Shown: positions 36,069 through 47,367 of the stretch, piece after piece
Numbering within the stretch: the first letter of the stretch is position 1
Layout of the letters: every line of letters starts with the position of its first letter
Assembly: GCF_022008395.1 (NCBI RefSeq)
Contig: NZ_JAIRBB010000002.1
Location: 248,001-312,000, forward strand
DNA: 64,000 nucleotides
Source: Aequorivita xiaoshiensis
Lineage (GTDB): Bacteria > Bacteroidota > Bacteroidia > Flavobacteriales > Flavobacteriaceae
Direction: 5' to 3'
Program-made: the position numbers and the translations under genes
Notes under the pieces: generated by a model
Databases searched by the model: none
What the model was told of the DNA's origin: nothing
What the model saw: the letters and a program-made list of their open reading frames with translations, nothing else

Positions 36069-37247
36069 ATGAGCAATAAAGTAGTAATAGTTTCGGCAGC
36101 AAGAACCCCAATTGGAAGTTTTATGGGTAGCCTTTCATCTCTAACTGCAACTCAACTAGGGTCTGCAGCCATAAAGGGAGCCTTAGATAAAATTAACCTT
36201 GATCCTTCTTTAGTACAAGAAGTATATATGGGTAACGTGGTACAAGCTGGTGTTGGTCAAGCTCCTGCTAGACAAGCTGCTTTAGGTGCAGGCCTTTCCG
36301 ATAGCGTACCAAGTACTACAGTAAACAAAGTATGTGCTTCGGGTATGAAAGCCGTAATGCAAGCTGCTCAAGCTATCGCTTTAGGCGATGCAGAAATTGT
36401 TGTAGCAGGTGGAATGGAAAGCATGAGTAATATTCCTCATTATGTACATATGCGTAACGCTACAAAATTTGGACCAGCTACATTAACAGATGGTATGCAA
36501 AAAGATGGTCTTGTAGATGCTTACGATCACAACGCCATGGGAACTTGCGCAGATTTATGTGCTACAGAATATAATTTTTCTCGTGAAGATCAAGATGCAT
36601 TTGCTGTACAATCGTATGAGCGTTCTGCAAAGGCTTGGTCTGAAGGTAAATTTAATGAAGAGGTGGTGCCAGTTGAAGTTCCACAACGTCGTGGCGAACC
36701 AGTTGTAGTTTCGGAAGATGAGGAGTATAAGAACGTAAAGATGGATAGAGTTGCATCGCTACGCCCTGCATTTACTAAAGATGGAACTGTTACTGCGGCA
36801 AATGCTTCTACAATTAATGATGGTGCTGGAGCAATGATTTTAATGAGTGAAGCTAAAGCAAAAGAATTAGGTCTTACTCCTTTAGCTTACGTTAAGGGTT
36901 ATGCAGATGCTGCCCACGAACCAAAATGGTTTACAACTGCTCCTGCGAAAGCGCTTCCAAAAGCAATTGCAAAAGCGGGTATAGATATTAAAGATGTAGA
37001 TTTCTTCGAATTTAATGAAGCATTCGCAGTTGTCGGACTTGCTAATATGAAAATATTGGGTCTAGACGATAGCAATGTAAACGTAAATGGAGGTGCTGTT
37101 TCTTTAGGACACCCACTTGGATGTAGCGGTGTAAGAATTTTAATTACGCTTCTTAATGTTTTAAAACAAAACGATGCAAAAATTGGCGCTGCAGCTATCT
37201 GTAATGGTGGTGGTGGTGCTTCTGCAATGGTAATTGAAAGAATCTAA
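36069..37247 (+). CDS. Acetyl-CoA C-acetyltransferase (thiolase)
   Basis: 392 residues from the ATG at 36069 (MSNKVVIVSAARTPIGSFMG); the upstream TTG overlaps the promoter and is unlikely. It carries all thiolase signatures: the acylated Cys in VNKVCASGMKAVMQAA (about residue 88), NEAFAVVGLANMK, GGAVSLGHPLGCSGVRI with the catalytic His, and the second Cys in AICNGGGGASAMV. It condenses or cleaves acetoacetyl-CoA, and serves fatty or amino acid degradation or ketone-body type routes in the cytoplasm. It is followed 24 bases later by the NlpC/P60 gene. Confidence 0.94.
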   Translation: MSNKVVIVSAARTPIGSFMGSLSSLTATQLGSAAIKGALDKINLDPSLVQEVYMGNVVQAGVGQAPARQAALGAGLSDSVPSTTVNKVCASGMKAVMQAAQAIALGDAEIVVAGGMESMSNIPHYVHMRNATKFGPATLTDGMQKDGLVDAYDHNAMGTCADLCATEYNFSREDQDAFAVQSYERSAKAWSEGKFNEEVVPVEVPQRRGEPVVVSEDEEYKNVKMDRVASLRPAFTKDGTVTAANASTINDGAGAMILMSEAKAKELGLTPLAYVKGYADAAHEPKWFTTAPAKALPKAIAKAGIDIKDVDFFEFNEAFAVVGLANMKILGLDDSNVNVNGGAVSLGHPLGCSGVRILITLLNVLKQNDAKIGAAAICNGGGGASAMVIERI

Positions 37248-37271
37248 ACCGTATACTTCAATATATTCTGA

Positions 37272-38021
37272 ATGGATTACGGGATCTGTAATTTAAGCAT
37301 AGTTCCTCTTCGAGCCGAAGCTAGTGATGCTAGTGAAATGGTTACGCAGGTGCTCTATGGCGAACATTTTAAAGTTTTAGAATCTCGCAAGAAATGGAGC
37401 CGAATCCGTTTAGCTTTTGATAAATATGAAGGTTGGATAGACAATAAGCAGTTTGTGAATATTTCAGAAGAAGATTATTTAAATTTTGATAAAATCAATT
37501 TGAAGCTTTCTTCAGATTTAGTTGATTTTGTGACTACTTCTGAAAATCAATTATTTTCAATTTGCTTAGGAAGTAACGTTTCTGCAGCTGAATATTTAAA
37601 TCATTATTTTGAAGGAAAATCAATTACAAAATCGCTTCCTAAAGAACATTTAGTTGAAACAGCCCTACTCTATTTAAATAGTCCATATTTATGGGGAGGT
37701 AAAACACCTTTTGGAATTGATTGTAGCGGTTTTACTCAAATGGTTTATAAACTAAACGGTCAAAAATTATTAAGAGATGCTAGTCAACAGGCCACACAAG
37801 GTGAAGCTTTAAGCTTTATTGAGGAAAGTGAACCTGGGGACTTAGCTTTTTTTGATAACGACGAAGGAAAAATCACTCACGTGGGGATTATTATGAAAGA
37901 CAATTATATTATTCACGCTCATGGAAAAGTGCGCATTGATAGAATTGATCATAGCGGAATATTTAATTACGACGTTCGTAATCATACTCACAAACTAAGA
38001 GTTATAAAACGTATAATATAA
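37272..38021 (+). CDS. C40 (NlpC/P60) family cysteine peptidase with SH3 domain
   Basis: 249 residues. An N-terminal bacterial SH3 domain (DYGICNLSIVPLRAEASD to WIDNKQFV) precedes the NlpC/P60 domain with the catalytic Cys in PFGIDCSGFTQMVY (about residue 155), His in GKITHVGIIM (about 205) and a third polar residue in IIHAHGKVRID. Such enzymes cut peptide cross-links of the murein stem. No signal peptide is seen at the chosen ATG, so it may act in the cytosol on muropeptides, or be exported by another route. It lies downstream of the thiolase gene in a probable two-gene unit. Confidence 0.9.
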   Translation: MDYGICNLSIVPLRAEASDASEMVTQVLYGEHFKVLESRKKWSRIRLAFDKYEGWIDNKQFVNISEEDYLNFDKINLKLSSDLVDFVTTSENQLFSICLGSNVSAAEYLNHYFEGKSITKSLPKEHLVETALLYLNSPYLWGGKTPFGIDCSGFTQMVYKLNGQKLLRDASQQATQGEALSFIEESEPGDLAFFDNDEGKITHVGIIMKDNYIIHAHGKVRIDRIDHSGIFNYDVRNHTHKLRVIKRII

Positions 38022-38096
38022 ATTATGTTTTAATGAGGGTAGTGAAATTCTATGAAAACAACACCTTCCTTCTACTACTATAAATTTGATAACAAA

Positions 38097-38124
38097 AAAA
38101 CCCTCTGAAACTTCAGAGGGTTTT
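38097..38124. terminator. Bidirectional terminator between C40 peptidase and TPR genes
   Basis: AAAACCCTCTGAA, two bases, TTCAGAGGGTTTT: perfect symmetric stem with A-run on one side and T-run on the other, in a convergent gap. Confidence 0.88.
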
Positions 38125-38149
38125 ATATTATGTATGGAACTAACTTTTC

Positions 38150-39406
38150 TTATTTTTCTAAAGTAGCAAGTTTAGCTTTCATTTTTTGATAATTTGCATC
38201 ATCCGCCAATTGTCCGTAAATGTTCATCAATGTTCTAACAACATCTGGATTATTAGGATTTAATTCCATTGCTTTAGTAAGGTAAGGAACAGTTGCTCTA
38301 TAAATATCAGCACGTTGTTCTTTAAGCTCATCATAACGAATGTTATCAGCTCTTGAATTTCCTAAATTGTTCATTTCTTCAACTAAAGCATCTTCAGTAG
38401 ATAATTTCAGTACAGCAATGTTAATAAGAGCAGCCTCGTAATCAGGTTTCAACTCTATAGCTCTATTGTAGTGCTCTAACGCTTTATCAGTATCTCCTAA
38501 TTCTGCACTAGCAACACCCATGTTAAAGTAAATCTCTGGATTGTCTGGATCAGTTGCAGCAATTTGGTTCATGATTTGGTTATATCGAGAAATATCACCC
38601 ATTTTATAACTCATATCAGCTTCGGCTCTCATAAGGTAGATATCATCTGGGTTTTCTTCTCTAGCAGCCTTCATTACTGAAGTAGCCTTGTCATTATCTC
38701 CTTGTTCTAAGTAGATAAGTGTCATATTACGCAGAATTTCACCTTTTCTAGATGCAGTAACTCTAATTTCAGGCTTGATATATTGACCACTTTTAAGAGC
38801 TAAGCTTCTTGATTGCTCAGTTTCAAAAGGAATTACTTCACCAGTTTCTTTATCAGTAGCAACAAATTCCTTGGTTTCGCCAGTATAACCAGCATCCAAT
38901 AACATTTGATAGTACTTTAAACTTGAATCAAAATCTTTTGCGTTTACTGCATTACCAGCAGCAAAATAAAGATCATCCATATCCTTACTTACTGTATAAC
39001 TTGTGTACAATTTCTCTGTCGCCAGCTCGAAATTACCAGCATTTTGGTCTTTAATTGCGCCATTAATTAATCCAGCACGAAGATTCTGAAGTGAAGCTGC
39101 TAATTGTGATTCTAACTTAGGATCTAACTCCAATGCTTTAGCAAATGCATCTGCAGCACCCTTTAAATTAGAATAATTGGTAGCTACACCATTACCTAAT
39201 AAGGCATTACCACGCGCAGCATAAAACTGAGCTTTCATATCATTATCTGCAGTTCCTAAAAGAGGTTCAGCTTCGTTTAAATAAGCTAAAGCTTCTTTAA
39301 AATCATTAGACTTTAATGCCTTTTCTGCCTTTCTTATTTCTTTTTTTTGTCCAAATGAAATAGCAGATACAAAAGCAAGCCCTGTTATTAAAATTCGTTT
39401 TTTCAT
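38150..39406 (-). CDS. Tetratricopeptide repeat protein, exported
   Basis: 418 residues. The signal peptide is MKKRILITGLAFVSAISFGQ. Repeating TPR helices follow, e.g. AEKALKSNDFKEALAYLNEAE, AADAFAKALELDPKLE, EIYFNMGVASAELGDTDKALEHYNRAIELKPDYE (cited only as the clearest unit near residue 300) and ATVPYLTKAMELNPNNPD. It probably mediates protein contacts in the periplasm. It begins 10 bases after the gyrA stop codon and so is almost certainly in an operon with gyrA, a gene order without an obvious functional link. Confidence 0.9.
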   Translation of the reverse strand: MKKRILITGLAFVSAISFGQKKEIRKAEKALKSNDFKEALAYLNEAEPLLGTADNDMKAQFYAARGNALLGNGVATNYSNLKGAADAFAKALELDPKLESQLAASLQNLRAGLINGAIKDQNAGNFELATEKLYTSYTVSKDMDDLYFAAGNAVNAKDFDSSLKYYQMLLDAGYTGETKEFVATDKETGEVIPFETEQSRSLALKSGQYIKPEIRVTASRKGEILRNMTLIYLEQGDNDKATSVMKAAREENPDDIYLMRAEADMSYKMGDISRYNQIMNQIAATDPDNPEIYFNMGVASAELGDTDKALEHYNRAIELKPDYEAALINIAVLKLSTEDALVEEMNNLGNSRADNIRYDELKEQRADIYRATVPYLTKAMELNPNNPDVVRTLMNIYGQLADDANYQKMKAKLATLEK

Positions 39407-39416
39407 GTGTTAATTT

Positions 39417-41942
39417 TTATTCGTTATTTTCGGTTTGTGTGTCGTTAGTATCAAGAGTAGTGCCATCATTGTTATCATCAAGAATTTCTAACTCATCCTC
39501 GTCTTCATCTTTCATCGCTTTTGCAACTGCAGCAATGGCGTCATCTTCTCTAACTTTTATTAAACGAACACCTTGCGTAGCACGTCCCATAACTCTTAGG
39601 TCGGAAACTGCCATTCGAATTGCGATACCAGATTTATTGATAATCATTAAATCATCATCATCTGTTACATTCTTAATAGCTACTAATTTACCGGTTTTTT
39701 CGGTAATATTAATAGTTTTTACACCTTTTCCACCACGGTTAGTAATTCTATAATCGTCTATTAATGACCTTTTACCATAACCGTTTTCAGAAACTACTAA
39801 AATATCGGAGTCACCAGGGTTAACAGCAATCATTCCAACCACTTCATCATTTTCATCCCCTAGCGTAATTCCGCGAACACCAGAAGCATTTCGTCCCATA
39901 GGACGGGTTTTCTCTTCTTCAAAGCGAATTGCTTTTCCTGAACGAACTGCTAACATTACTTGACTATCACCAGTTGTAAGTTTTGCTTCTAAAAGTTCAT
40001 CGTCTTCACGTATGGTAATGGCGTTAATACCATTTGCTCTAGGTCTAGAATATTGCTCTAAAGGAGTTTTTTTAACTTGTCCTTTTTTTGTAGCCATGAT
40101 TACATAATGGCTATTGATATATTCTTCATCTTTTAAATCTTGCGTACAGATAAAAGCTTTTACTTTATCATCTGGACTAATATTTATTAGATTCTGAATT
40201 GCTCTACCCTTAGATGTTCTTGTCCCCTCAGGGATTTCAAATACACGCATCCAGAAACATTTTCCAGTTTGTGTAAAGAACAACATATATTGGTGATTTG
40301 TACCAACAAATAAATATTCTAAGAAATCTTCATTTCGAGTAGATGAAGCTTTTTGGCCTACCCCTCCTCTATTTTGAGTTTTGTATTCTGAAAGTGACGT
40401 TCGCTTAATATACCCGGCGTGAGAAATGGTAATAACAACCTGCTCGTCTGCAATTAGATCTGTAATACTTACATCTCCTCCTGCATATTCAATTACTGAA
40501 CGACGTTCATCGCCATATTTAGCTTTAATTTCCTCAAGCTCTTCTATTATAATTTCCATTCTACGTTCCTTACGAGCAAGAATGTCTTTATAATCTTCAA
40601 TTGTTTTCATTAACTCTTCGTACTCACTGCGCAATTTGTCCTGCTCCAGTCCAGTTAATTGACGAAGACGCATTTCAACAATAGCCTTAGCTTGAATTTC
40701 AGAAAGCTTGAATGCTTCAATAAGCTTTTCTCTTGCTTCATCTGCATTGGAAGACGCTCGGATTAGCCTAATTACTTCATCGATATTATCTGATGCAATA
40801 ATTAAACCTTCTAAAATATGTGCGCGCTCCTCTGCTTTGCGAAGTAAGTATTCGGTACGTCTTACCACCACCTCGTGACGGTGTTCAACGAAATAATGAA
40901 TTAATTCTTTTAAATTTAATAATTGTGGTCTTCCTTTTACTAGTGCAATATTGTTTACACTAAAGCTTGACTGCAATGCTGTATACTTATATAAAGTGTT
41001 AAGAACGATGTTTGGTATAGCATCACGCTTCAATATATAAACAATACGCATTCCTTTTCTGTCACTCTCATCACGGATATTGGCTATACCTTCAATTTTC
41101 TTTTCGTTTACCATATCAGCGGTTTTTTTAATCATATCCGCTTTATTTACTTGGTAAGGAATTTCAGTAACAACTATACACTCTCTCCCATTTACTTCCT
41201 CGAAAGTTGCTTTTGCACGCATAACTACACGCCCGCGACCTGTATGAAAAGCCTCACGAACCCCTTCGTATCCATAAATTACTCCTCCTGTAGGAAAGTC
41301 TGGTGCTTTAATATGCTGCATTAACTCATCGATGGCTATATCATTATCTTTTATATAGGCAATGGTTCCATCTACAACTTCAGTTAAGTTATGTGGAGGC
41401 ATATTTGTTGCCATACCTACAGCAATTCCAGAAGCACCATTAATTAATAGTCCAGGAACTCGTGTAGGTAAAACAGTGGGTTCTTTTAATGTATCGTCAA
41501 AGTTTAATTGATGATCTACAGTTTCTTTATCAATATCAGCAAGCATATCTTCAGAAATCTTCTGCATTCTTGCTTCTGTATAACGCATTGCTGCTGGACT
41601 ATCACCATCTACAGATCCAAAGTTACCTTGACCGTCTACCAATAAATAGCGCAAACTCCATTCTTGAGCCATACGCACCATTGCATCATATACAGAGGTA
41701 TCACCGTGTGGATGATATTTACCAAGTACCTCTCCGACAATTCTCGCAGATTTTTTGTGAGCCCCTGTTGCTCGAATACCTAATTCGTGCATTCCAAATA
41801 AAACCCTTCTGTGTACAGGCTTCATTCCATCACGAACATCTGGCAGTGCACGTGACACTATGACCGACATCGAATAATCGATGTAGGCAGATTTCATTTC
41901 ATCTTCAATGTTAATGGGAATCACTTTCTCACCTTCCGTCAT
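39417..41942 (-). CDS. gyrA: DNA gyrase subunit A
   Basis: 841 residues, full length. With GyrB it forms the ATP-dependent type II topoisomerase that adds negative supercoils. Seen are [20 protein letters not shown], the quinolone-resistance region [28 protein letters not shown] with the active-site Tyr (about residue 122), and the C-terminal six-blade domain whose GyrA-box is present as [10 protein letters not shown], the mark that separates gyrase from topoisomerase IV. The residue equivalent to E. coli Ser83 is Thr (about residue 82) and the Asp87 equivalent is kept, so no classic resistance change is evident. The acidic tail is [15 protein letters not shown]. Confidence 0.97.
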   Translation of the reverse strand: MTEGEKVIPINIEDEMKSAYIDYSMSVIVSRALPDVRDGMKPVHRRVLFGMHELGIRATGAHKKSARIVGEVLGKYHPHGDTSVYDAMVRMAQEWSLRYLLVDGQGNFGSVDGDSPAAMRYTEARMQKISEDMLADIDKETVDHQLNFDDTLKEPTVLPTRVPGLLINGASGIAVGMATNMPPHNLTEVVDGTIAYIKDNDIAIDELMQHIKAPDFPTGGVIYGYEGVREAFHTGRGRVVMRAKATFEEVNGRECIVVTEIPYQVNKADMIKKTADMVNEKKIEGIANIRDESDRKGMRIVYILKRDAIPNIVLNTLYKYTALQSSFSVNNIALVKGRPQLLNLKELIHYFVEHRHEVVVRRTEYLLRKAEERAHILEGLIIASDNIDEVIRLIRASSNADEAREKLIEAFKLSEIQAKAIVEMRLRQLTGLEQDKLRSEYEELMKTIEDYKDILARKERRMEIIIEELEEIKAKYGDERRSVIEYAGGDVSITDLIADEQVVITISHAGYIKRTSLSEYKTQNRGGVGQKASSTRNEDFLEYLFVGTNHQYMLFFTQTGKCFWMRVFEIPEGTRTSKGRAIQNLINISPDDKVKAFICTQDLKDEEYINSHYVIMATKKGQVKKTPLEQYSRPRANGINAITIREDDELLEAKLTTGDSQVMLAVRSGKAIRFEEEKTRPMGRNASGVRGITLGDENDEVVGMIAVNPGDSDILVVSENGYGKRSLIDDYRITNRGGKGVKTINITEKTGKLVAIKNVTDDDDLMIINKSGIAIRMAVSDLRVMGRATQGVRLIKVREDDAIAAVAKAMKDEDEDELEILDDNNDGTTLDTNDTQTENNE

Positions 41943-42028
41943 AAAAAATAGAATTAATTATCATTGTTAAACTAATGCAGCAAGATACGCATTTTCGCAG
42001 GTTTAACAGGGGGTATTGGCATGGTTTA

Positions 42029-42082
42029 TTCACGAATTTATTAACAAATTTATGCCTATTAATCGTTAATAAGTATCGTGAA
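42029..42082. promoter_or_regulatory. Long imperfect dyad between gyrA and clpC
   Basis: TTCACGAATTTATTAAC (42029-42045) and GTTAATAAGTATCGTGAA (42065-42082) pair over 17-18 bases with one bulge and two mismatches around a 19-base loop. It sits in the 255-bp divergent region. It is not followed by a T-run. Candidate operator or RNA hairpin shared by two housekeeping genes. Confidence 0.4.
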
Positions 42083-42197
42083 TTATCTTTTGAAAATCCC
42101 TTTATATTTTGTCCTTTTACTAAAACGATATTAAAGAGGAACAGTATTTGCCTTAATTTGGTTAATTTAGTACCTAAAAGAAGAGAGGATTTAAAAT

Positions 42198-44750
42198 ATG
42201 GATGATAATTTTTCACCTAGAGTTAAAGATGTAATTGCATACAGCAAGGAAGAAGCCTTACGTTTAGGCCACGATTTTATAGGCACAGAGCATTTAATGC
42301 TTGGCCTTTTAAGAGATGGTAATGGTAAAGCGGTAACTATACTTAATGCACTTACCGTAGATCTTAACCACTTAAGAAGAAAAGTAGAGATATTAAGCCC
42401 AGCAAACCCGGGCGTGATTACAAATACTAACGACAAAAAGAACCTTCATCTCACCCGCCAAGCGGAAAGGGCATTGAAGACAACGTTTTTAGAAGCTAAG
42501 CTTTTTCAAAGCAATTCTATTAATACAGCACATTTGTTACTTTGTATTCTTAGGAATGAAAACGACCCTACAACCAAATTATTAAACAAAATGAAAGTTG
42601 ATTATGACGGGGTAAAAAATCAATTCAAACTTATGATTACAAATGATGACGAATATATAGACACACCAAGTGCTGAGGCTTTTCCAAATGACGATAATGA
42701 TTCAGCACAGGATGGTGGCAAGGAGAATTTATTTACAGGTTCTTCGGCTAAATCGAATAAAAAATCGAAAACTCCAGTATTAGACAATTTTGGTAGAGAC
42801 CTAACCGCAATGGCGGAAGAAGGAAATCTCGATCCTGTTGTAGGCCGTGAAGATGAAATTCAACGCGTTTCTCAAATATTGAGTAGAAGAAAGAAAAACA
42901 ACCCTTTACTTATTGGTGAACCAGGTGTTGGTAAATCTGCTATTGCCGAAGGTTTAGCACTTAGAATTGTACAAAGAAAAGTTTCAAGAATTCTTTACGA
43001 TAAAAGAGTAGTTACTTTAGATTTGGCTAGTCTTGTTGCTGGAACCAAATATCGCGGTCAATTTGAAGAGCGAATGAAGGCCGTTATGAACGAACTTGAA
43101 AAGAATGATGACATTATTCTATTCATCGATGAGATTCACACTATTGTGGGTGCAGGTGGAGCTACAGGTTCGTTAGATGCTTCAAATATGTTTAAACCAG
43201 CATTAGCTCGTGGAGAAATACAATGCATTGGAGCAACTACTTTAGATGAATACAGACAGTATATCGAAAAAGACGGGGCTTTAGAAAGACGTTTTCAAAA
43301 AGTATTGGTTGAACCAACTACTGTTGAAGAAACAATCGAGATTCTCGAAAATATTAAAGATAAATACGAAACGCATCACAATGTAACATATACTCAAGAT
43401 GCAATCGAAGCGTGTGTAAAGCTTACTAATAGGTATATGACGGAGCGTTTCCTTCCAGACAAAGCTATTGATGCTCTAGATGAGGCAGGGTCTCGAGTTC
43501 ACATTACCAATATTCACGTTCCAGATAGAATTTTAGAACTTGAAAAACAACTAGAAGATGTTCGCGAACTTAAAAACACTGTAGTTAAAAAACAGAAATA
43601 CGAAGAAGCAGCGAAACTTCGAGATGACGAGAAAAATCTTGAAAAAGAACTCGCTACGGAACAAGAAAAGTGGGAAGAAGATTCAAAACTTCACAGAGAA
43701 ACTGTTTCTGAAGATAATGTTGCTGAAGTAGTTTCTATGATGACTGGGGTACCAGTAAATAGAATTGCACAAACCGAAACAACCAAATTGGCCGCACTAC
43801 CTGATAGAATTAAAGGTAAAGTTATTGGTCAAGACGAAGCTGTTGCTAAAGTTGTAAAAGCAATTCAAAGAAACCGAGCAGGATTAAAAGATCCAAATAA
43901 ACCTATTGGGTCATTTATTTTCTTAGGTCAAACGGGAGTCGGTAAAACACAACTTGCAAAAGTTTTGGCAAAAGAGTTATTCGATTCGGATAATGCTTTG
44001 ATTCGTATTGACATGAGTGAGTATATGGAGAAATTCGCTATTTCTCGTTTAGTTGGAGCACCTCCTGGATACGTTGGTTACGAAGAAGGTGGGCAGCTTA
44101 CCGAAAAGATTAGAAGAAAACCCTATGCTGTTGTGCTTTTAGATGAAATTGAAAAAGCACATCCAGATGTCTTCAATATGCTTCTACAAGTTTTAGATGA
44201 TGGATATTTGACAGACAGCCTTGGTAGAAAAATTGATTTTAGAAACACTATTATCATTATGACTTCTAATGTTGGTGCCCGTCAGATTAAAGATTTTGGT
44301 CAAGGTGTTGGTTTTGGTACTTCTGCAAAGAAGAGTCAAGAAGAGGCACATACTAAGAGTGTTATTGAAAACGCTTTAAAGAAAACTTTTGCGCCAGAAT
44401 TCTTAAACCGTATTGATGATGTTATGGTTTTTAACGCTTTAGAAAGAGAGGATATTCATAAAATTATTGATATTGAATTAAACAAGTTATTCTTACGCAT
44501 TTCAGATTTAGGATACGACCTGAAATTAACTGAAAAAGCCAAGGATTATATTGCTGACAAAGGTTTTGACAAACAATATGGAGCGCGTCCTTTAAACAGA
44601 GCGATTCAAAAGTATATAGAAGATGCCCTTGCTGAAGAAATCATCAACAGCAATCTGGATGAAGGCGATTCTATAATTATGGATCTTGATGAAAGTAAAG
44701 ATGAGCTTACCATAAAAATTAATAAGCAAAAAAAGACCACCGAGTCGTAA
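42198..44750 (+). CDS. clpC: ATP-dependent Clp protease ATP-binding subunit ClpC
   Basis: 850 residues. Order: two Clp-N repeats ([34 protein letters not shown] and a second copy near residue 85), AAA+ domain 1 with GEPGVGKS and [15 protein letters not shown], a middle coiled region with a UVR-like motif ([21 protein letters not shown]), AAA+ domain 2 with [12 protein letters not shown] and [14 protein letters not shown], and the C-terminal D2 small domain. It unfolds substrates for ClpP in general and stress proteolysis. It is divergent from gyrA. A purine-rich stretch (AAGAGAGGAT) lies about 10 bases before the ATG. The ClpP gene and McsAB adaptors are not in the window. Confidence 0.96.
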   Translation: MDDNFSPRVKDVIAYSKEEALRLGHDFIGTEHLMLGLLRDGNGKAVTILNALTVDLNHLRRKVEILSPANPGVITNTNDKKNLHLTRQAERALKTTFLEAKLFQSNSINTAHLLLCILRNENDPTTKLLNKMKVDYDGVKNQFKLMITNDDEYIDTPSAEAFPNDDNDSAQDGGKENLFTGSSAKSNKKSKTPVLDNFGRDLTAMAEEGNLDPVVGREDEIQRVSQILSRRKKNNPLLIGEPGVGKSAIAEGLALRIVQRKVSRILYDKRVVTLDLASLVAGTKYRGQFEERMKAVMNELEKNDDIILFIDEIHTIVGAGGATGSLDASNMFKPALARGEIQCIGATTLDEYRQYIEKDGALERRFQKVLVEPTTVEETIEILENIKDKYETHHNVTYTQDAIEACVKLTNRYMTERFLPDKAIDALDEAGSRVHITNIHVPDRILELEKQLEDVRELKNTVVKKQKYEEAAKLRDDEKNLEKELATEQEKWEEDSKLHRETVSEDNVAEVVSMMTGVPVNRIAQTETTKLAALPDRIKGKVIGQDEAVAKVVKAIQRNRAGLKDPNKPIGSFIFLGQTGVGKTQLAKVLAKELFDSDNALIRIDMSEYMEKFAISRLVGAPPGYVGYEEGGQLTEKIRRKPYAVVLLDEIEKAHPDVFNMLLQVLDDGYLTDSLGRKIDFRNTIIIMTSNVGARQIKDFGQGVGFGTSAKKSQEEAHTKSVIENALKKTFAPEFLNRIDDVMVFNALEREDIHKIIDIELNKLFLRISDLGYDLKLTEKAKDYIADKGFDKQYGARPLNRAIQKYIEDALAEEIINSNLDEGDSIIMDLDESKDELTIKINKQKKTTES

Positions 44751-44768
44751 CATAAGGTGGCTTTAAAT

Positions 44769-44807
44769 TAAAAACTCTTCGCTGATAAATCAACGAAGAG
44801 TTTTTTT
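44769..44807. terminator. Terminator after clpC
   Basis: AAAACTCTTCG and CGAAGAGTTTTTTT form an 11-12 bp stem with a 12-base loop and T-run, in the convergent gap before the T9SS cargo gene. Confidence 0.85.
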
Positions 44808-44832
44808 ATGCAGTAAATTCAAATTTTACTAC

Positions 44833-45717
44833 CTATTTTAAAACTTTAAAAGACTTCTTAGAATCTCCCGATCCAGTTGCTAAAAGTATGTATAAACCAT
44901 TTTGATACGCTGATAAATCTACAGTAATTGAGCCATTTCCGTTATTATTTATATTAGTCAACAGCTTGCCGGATAAATCAAAAACCTTTACACTTTTCAC
45001 ATTCTGTGTATTACTTAAAATGCAAGTATTATTGTTAAATTGTTTTGTAACAGATACTTCTTCCAAATAGTTTTTTGTTACACCTAAATGAATTGGAATA
45101 CAATCTTGAATAGAGTCTAAATTAGCATAAAAAACTTCTGTATCCTTAAAAAAACAGCTAAGCTCCCCTACTTCATTAATATTTGGATTCCCTCCGGGAG
45201 CATTTATTAATGATAAAGACCCTACTCCTTCAACCCAAATAGCATTATTGTTACTAGTGGTATTCCCAGGTGCAGGTGAAAAATAATAATGCTTATAACT
45301 ATTTCCATCTTGTAAAGGTTTTGCTATAATAGAATCCACTACAAAAAGACCTCCATCACGTGGAAAAGGAGTGACAGGGTTTTTCATATCAAAAACATCT
45401 CCTTCATTCAATGAAAAATCATATAAAAGATACTCATCAGTTGGCTCAGATGTGGCTAACTTTATATATACCTTTTGGGTTGCTATATCTTCACGAAGTA
45501 AGAATGTGCGGGATATATAATGATACCCATCTAAAATCTTATAATTCTTTCCATTTACAATAGTATCACCATCCGTATAATAAGCGTCTGTTAAGCATCC
45601 AGAGAAGCAAGTTGTAAAATGCCATTCATTAATATTATCTAACAATGGTTTGTAACTCTGGGCAAATACAGAAGAATTTAAAATTAAAAAAACAAGAATT
45701 GATAATTTACTTTTCAT
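44833..45717 (-). CDS. T9SS type A sorting domain-containing secreted protein
   Basis: 294 residues, signal peptide MKSKLSILVFLILNSSVFAQ. The C-terminal 75 residues are the type IX sorting domain, with VKVFDLSGKLLTNI, VDLSAYQNGLYILLATG and SKKSFKVLK. The middle (YYTDGDTIVNGKNYKILDGYH, SLNEGDVFDM, VDSIIAKPLQDG) is a beta-rich domain common in Flavobacteria and of unknown activity. It should be exported across the outer membrane by the Por machinery and be anchored or released at the surface. Confidence 0.88.
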   Translation of the reverse strand: MKSKLSILVFLILNSSVFAQSYKPLLDNINEWHFTTCFSGCLTDAYYTDGDTIVNGKNYKILDGYHYISRTFLLREDIATQKVYIKLATSEPTDEYLLYDFSLNEGDVFDMKNPVTPFPRDGGLFVVDSIIAKPLQDGNSYKHYYFSPAPGNTTSNNNAIWVEGVGSLSLINAPGGNPNINEVGELSCFFKDTEVFYANLDSIQDCIPIHLGVTKNYLEEVSVTKQFNNNTCILSNTQNVKSVKVFDLSGKLLTNINNNGNGSITVDLSAYQNGLYILLATGSGDSKKSFKVLK

Positions 45718-45749
45718 AATTCGATATTTGGTTATATGCTCACGTTATA

Positions 45750-47261
45750 TTAATCAAATATTATTTCAGAATCAACATCTAAAGATTGAATGAATGCAAT
45801 TGTTGCATGAATATCGTCTGCCATAATTCTATCGTTCTCAATAAAAGGTACAATAGAACGATATGGTTTCAAGAATGATTCGATAAATGGAGATGAAGAT
45901 TTTGGTTCTCTAAATTTTAAAGCTTGAGAAGCGTTCATCAACTCAATAGCTAAAATGTTTTCTAAGTTTTCAATTACACGTAAACATTTTGTTGCTCCAT
46001 TAGCCCCCATACTCACGTGATCCTCTTGACCATTTGATGAAACAATAGAATCTACTGAAGCTGGAGAAGCCAATTGTTTATTTTGGCTTACTATACTTGC
46101 AGCAGTATATTGAGGAATCATAAACCCACTGTTTAATCCTGGGTTATTAACTAAGAAAGCTGGTAAATCTCGTAGTCCTGAAACCAGTTGATAGGTTCTT
46201 CTTTCAGAAATATTCCCTAGTTCAGACATTGCAATTGCTAAATAATCTAGTGCTAATGCTAATGGTTGACCGTGAAAATTACCGCCAGAAATAATTAAAT
46301 CGTCTTTTACGAAAATGTTTGGATTGTCGGTAACCGAGTTTATTTCAGTTTTAAAAGTTTTGTTAACAAAATGAATTGTGTCTTTTGTCGCTCCGTGTAC
46401 TTGAGGGATACAACGGAAAGAATATGGGTCTTGAACGTTTTTCTTTTCAGACACCCCTATTTCACTACCTTCTAAAAAGTCTAAAATTTGCTCCGCAGTC
46501 TTTACTTGTCCTCTATGTGGTCTTACCAAATGCACAAGAGCATTATATGGACTCATATTACAATCAAATGCATCTATTGAAATAGCACTAATTAAATCGG
46601 CTAAATAGGATAATTTGTAACTTTTAAGTAAACAGTAGACCCCATAAGCACTCATAAATTGAGTTCCATTTAACAATGCTAAACCTTCCTTCGCTTGTAA
46701 CTTAATAGGTTCCCAATTAAATTTTTTCAAAATCTTTTCAGAAGCCAAACGCTCTCCACCATAATAAACTTCTCCTTTTCCTAATAAAGGAAGAGATAGG
46801 TGTGCTAATGGTGCTAAATCTCCTGAAGCTCCTAAACTTCCTTGATTATAAATAACAGGTAAAATATCATTATTATAAAAGTCGATTAATCTCTTAACAG
46901 TTTCTAACTGAACCCCACTATAACCATAACTTAAGGATTGTATTTTAAACAAAAGCATAAGTTTAATTATAGGTTTTGGAACCAACTCCCCTGTACCACA
47001 AGCGTGACTCATTACGAGGTTTTCTTGTAATTTTGAAAGGTTATCAGAGGTTATTTTCACATTACACAATGAACCAAAACCAGTATTTATACCGTAAATA
47101 GGAGTCTGGTTACCCTTTATTTTATTCGCTAAATATTCACGGGACTTATTAATATTAAGTTGGGCTTCTTCAGAAAGATCAAGCTTTTTATGATTATCTA
47201 GTATATCCTTAATTAGCTCTAAGTCAAGAATTTCAGAGCTGATGTAATGTGTATCTTGCAT
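45750..47261 (-). CDS. hutH: Histidine ammonia-lyase
   Basis: 503 residues from the ATG at 47261, chosen since the first conserved segment starts soon after and the more upstream start would cross the promoter region. The MIO cofactor precursor is ASG at residues 145-147 in GSLGASGDLAPLAH; further marks are GINTGFGSL, the SH pair in NLVMSHACGTGEL that favours histidine over aromatic substrates, and NPNIF. It deaminates histidine to trans-urocanate, the first step of histidine use. No other hut gene (hutU, hutI, hutG) lies nearby, so it stands alone. A TATTTTTG -7-like element lies at 47281-47288 on its strand. Confidence 0.93.
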   Translation of the reverse strand: MQDTHYISSEILDLELIKDILDNHKKLDLSEEAQLNINKSREYLANKIKGNQTPIYGINTGFGSLCNVKITSDNLSKLQENLVMSHACGTGELVPKPIIKLMLLFKIQSLSYGYSGVQLETVKRLIDFYNNDILPVIYNQGSLGASGDLAPLAHLSLPLLGKGEVYYGGERLASEKILKKFNWEPIKLQAKEGLALLNGTQFMSAYGVYCLLKSYKLSYLADLISAISIDAFDCNMSPYNALVHLVRPHRGQVKTAEQILDFLEGSEIGVSEKKNVQDPYSFRCIPQVHGATKDTIHFVNKTFKTEINSVTDNPNIFVKDDLIISGGNFHGQPLALALDYLAIAMSELGNISERRTYQLVSGLRDLPAFLVNNPGLNSGFMIPQYTAASIVSQNKQLASPASVDSIVSSNGQEDHVSMGANGATKCLRVIENLENILAIELMNASQALKFREPKSSSPFIESFLKPYRSIVPFIENDRIMADDIHATIAFIQSLDVDSEIIFD

Positions 47262-47367
47262 TATAATTATTTTGTTTTCACAAAAATACTGATTTTTGCT
47301 CGCCTTACCACCTTTTCTATCTTTCAAAAGCCCTAATTTTGTGAGTCAAAATTTTAAAATATTAAAA

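Noticed and set aside
41800-41942. Fluoroquinolone resistance change in GyrA
   Set aside because: Thr at the Ser83-equivalent position is common in susceptible bacteria and the Asp87 equivalent is kept.
42191-42436. Minus-strand open frame of about 80 codons over the clpC start
   Set aside because: It is fully antisense to the conserved Clp-N domain and has no family features.
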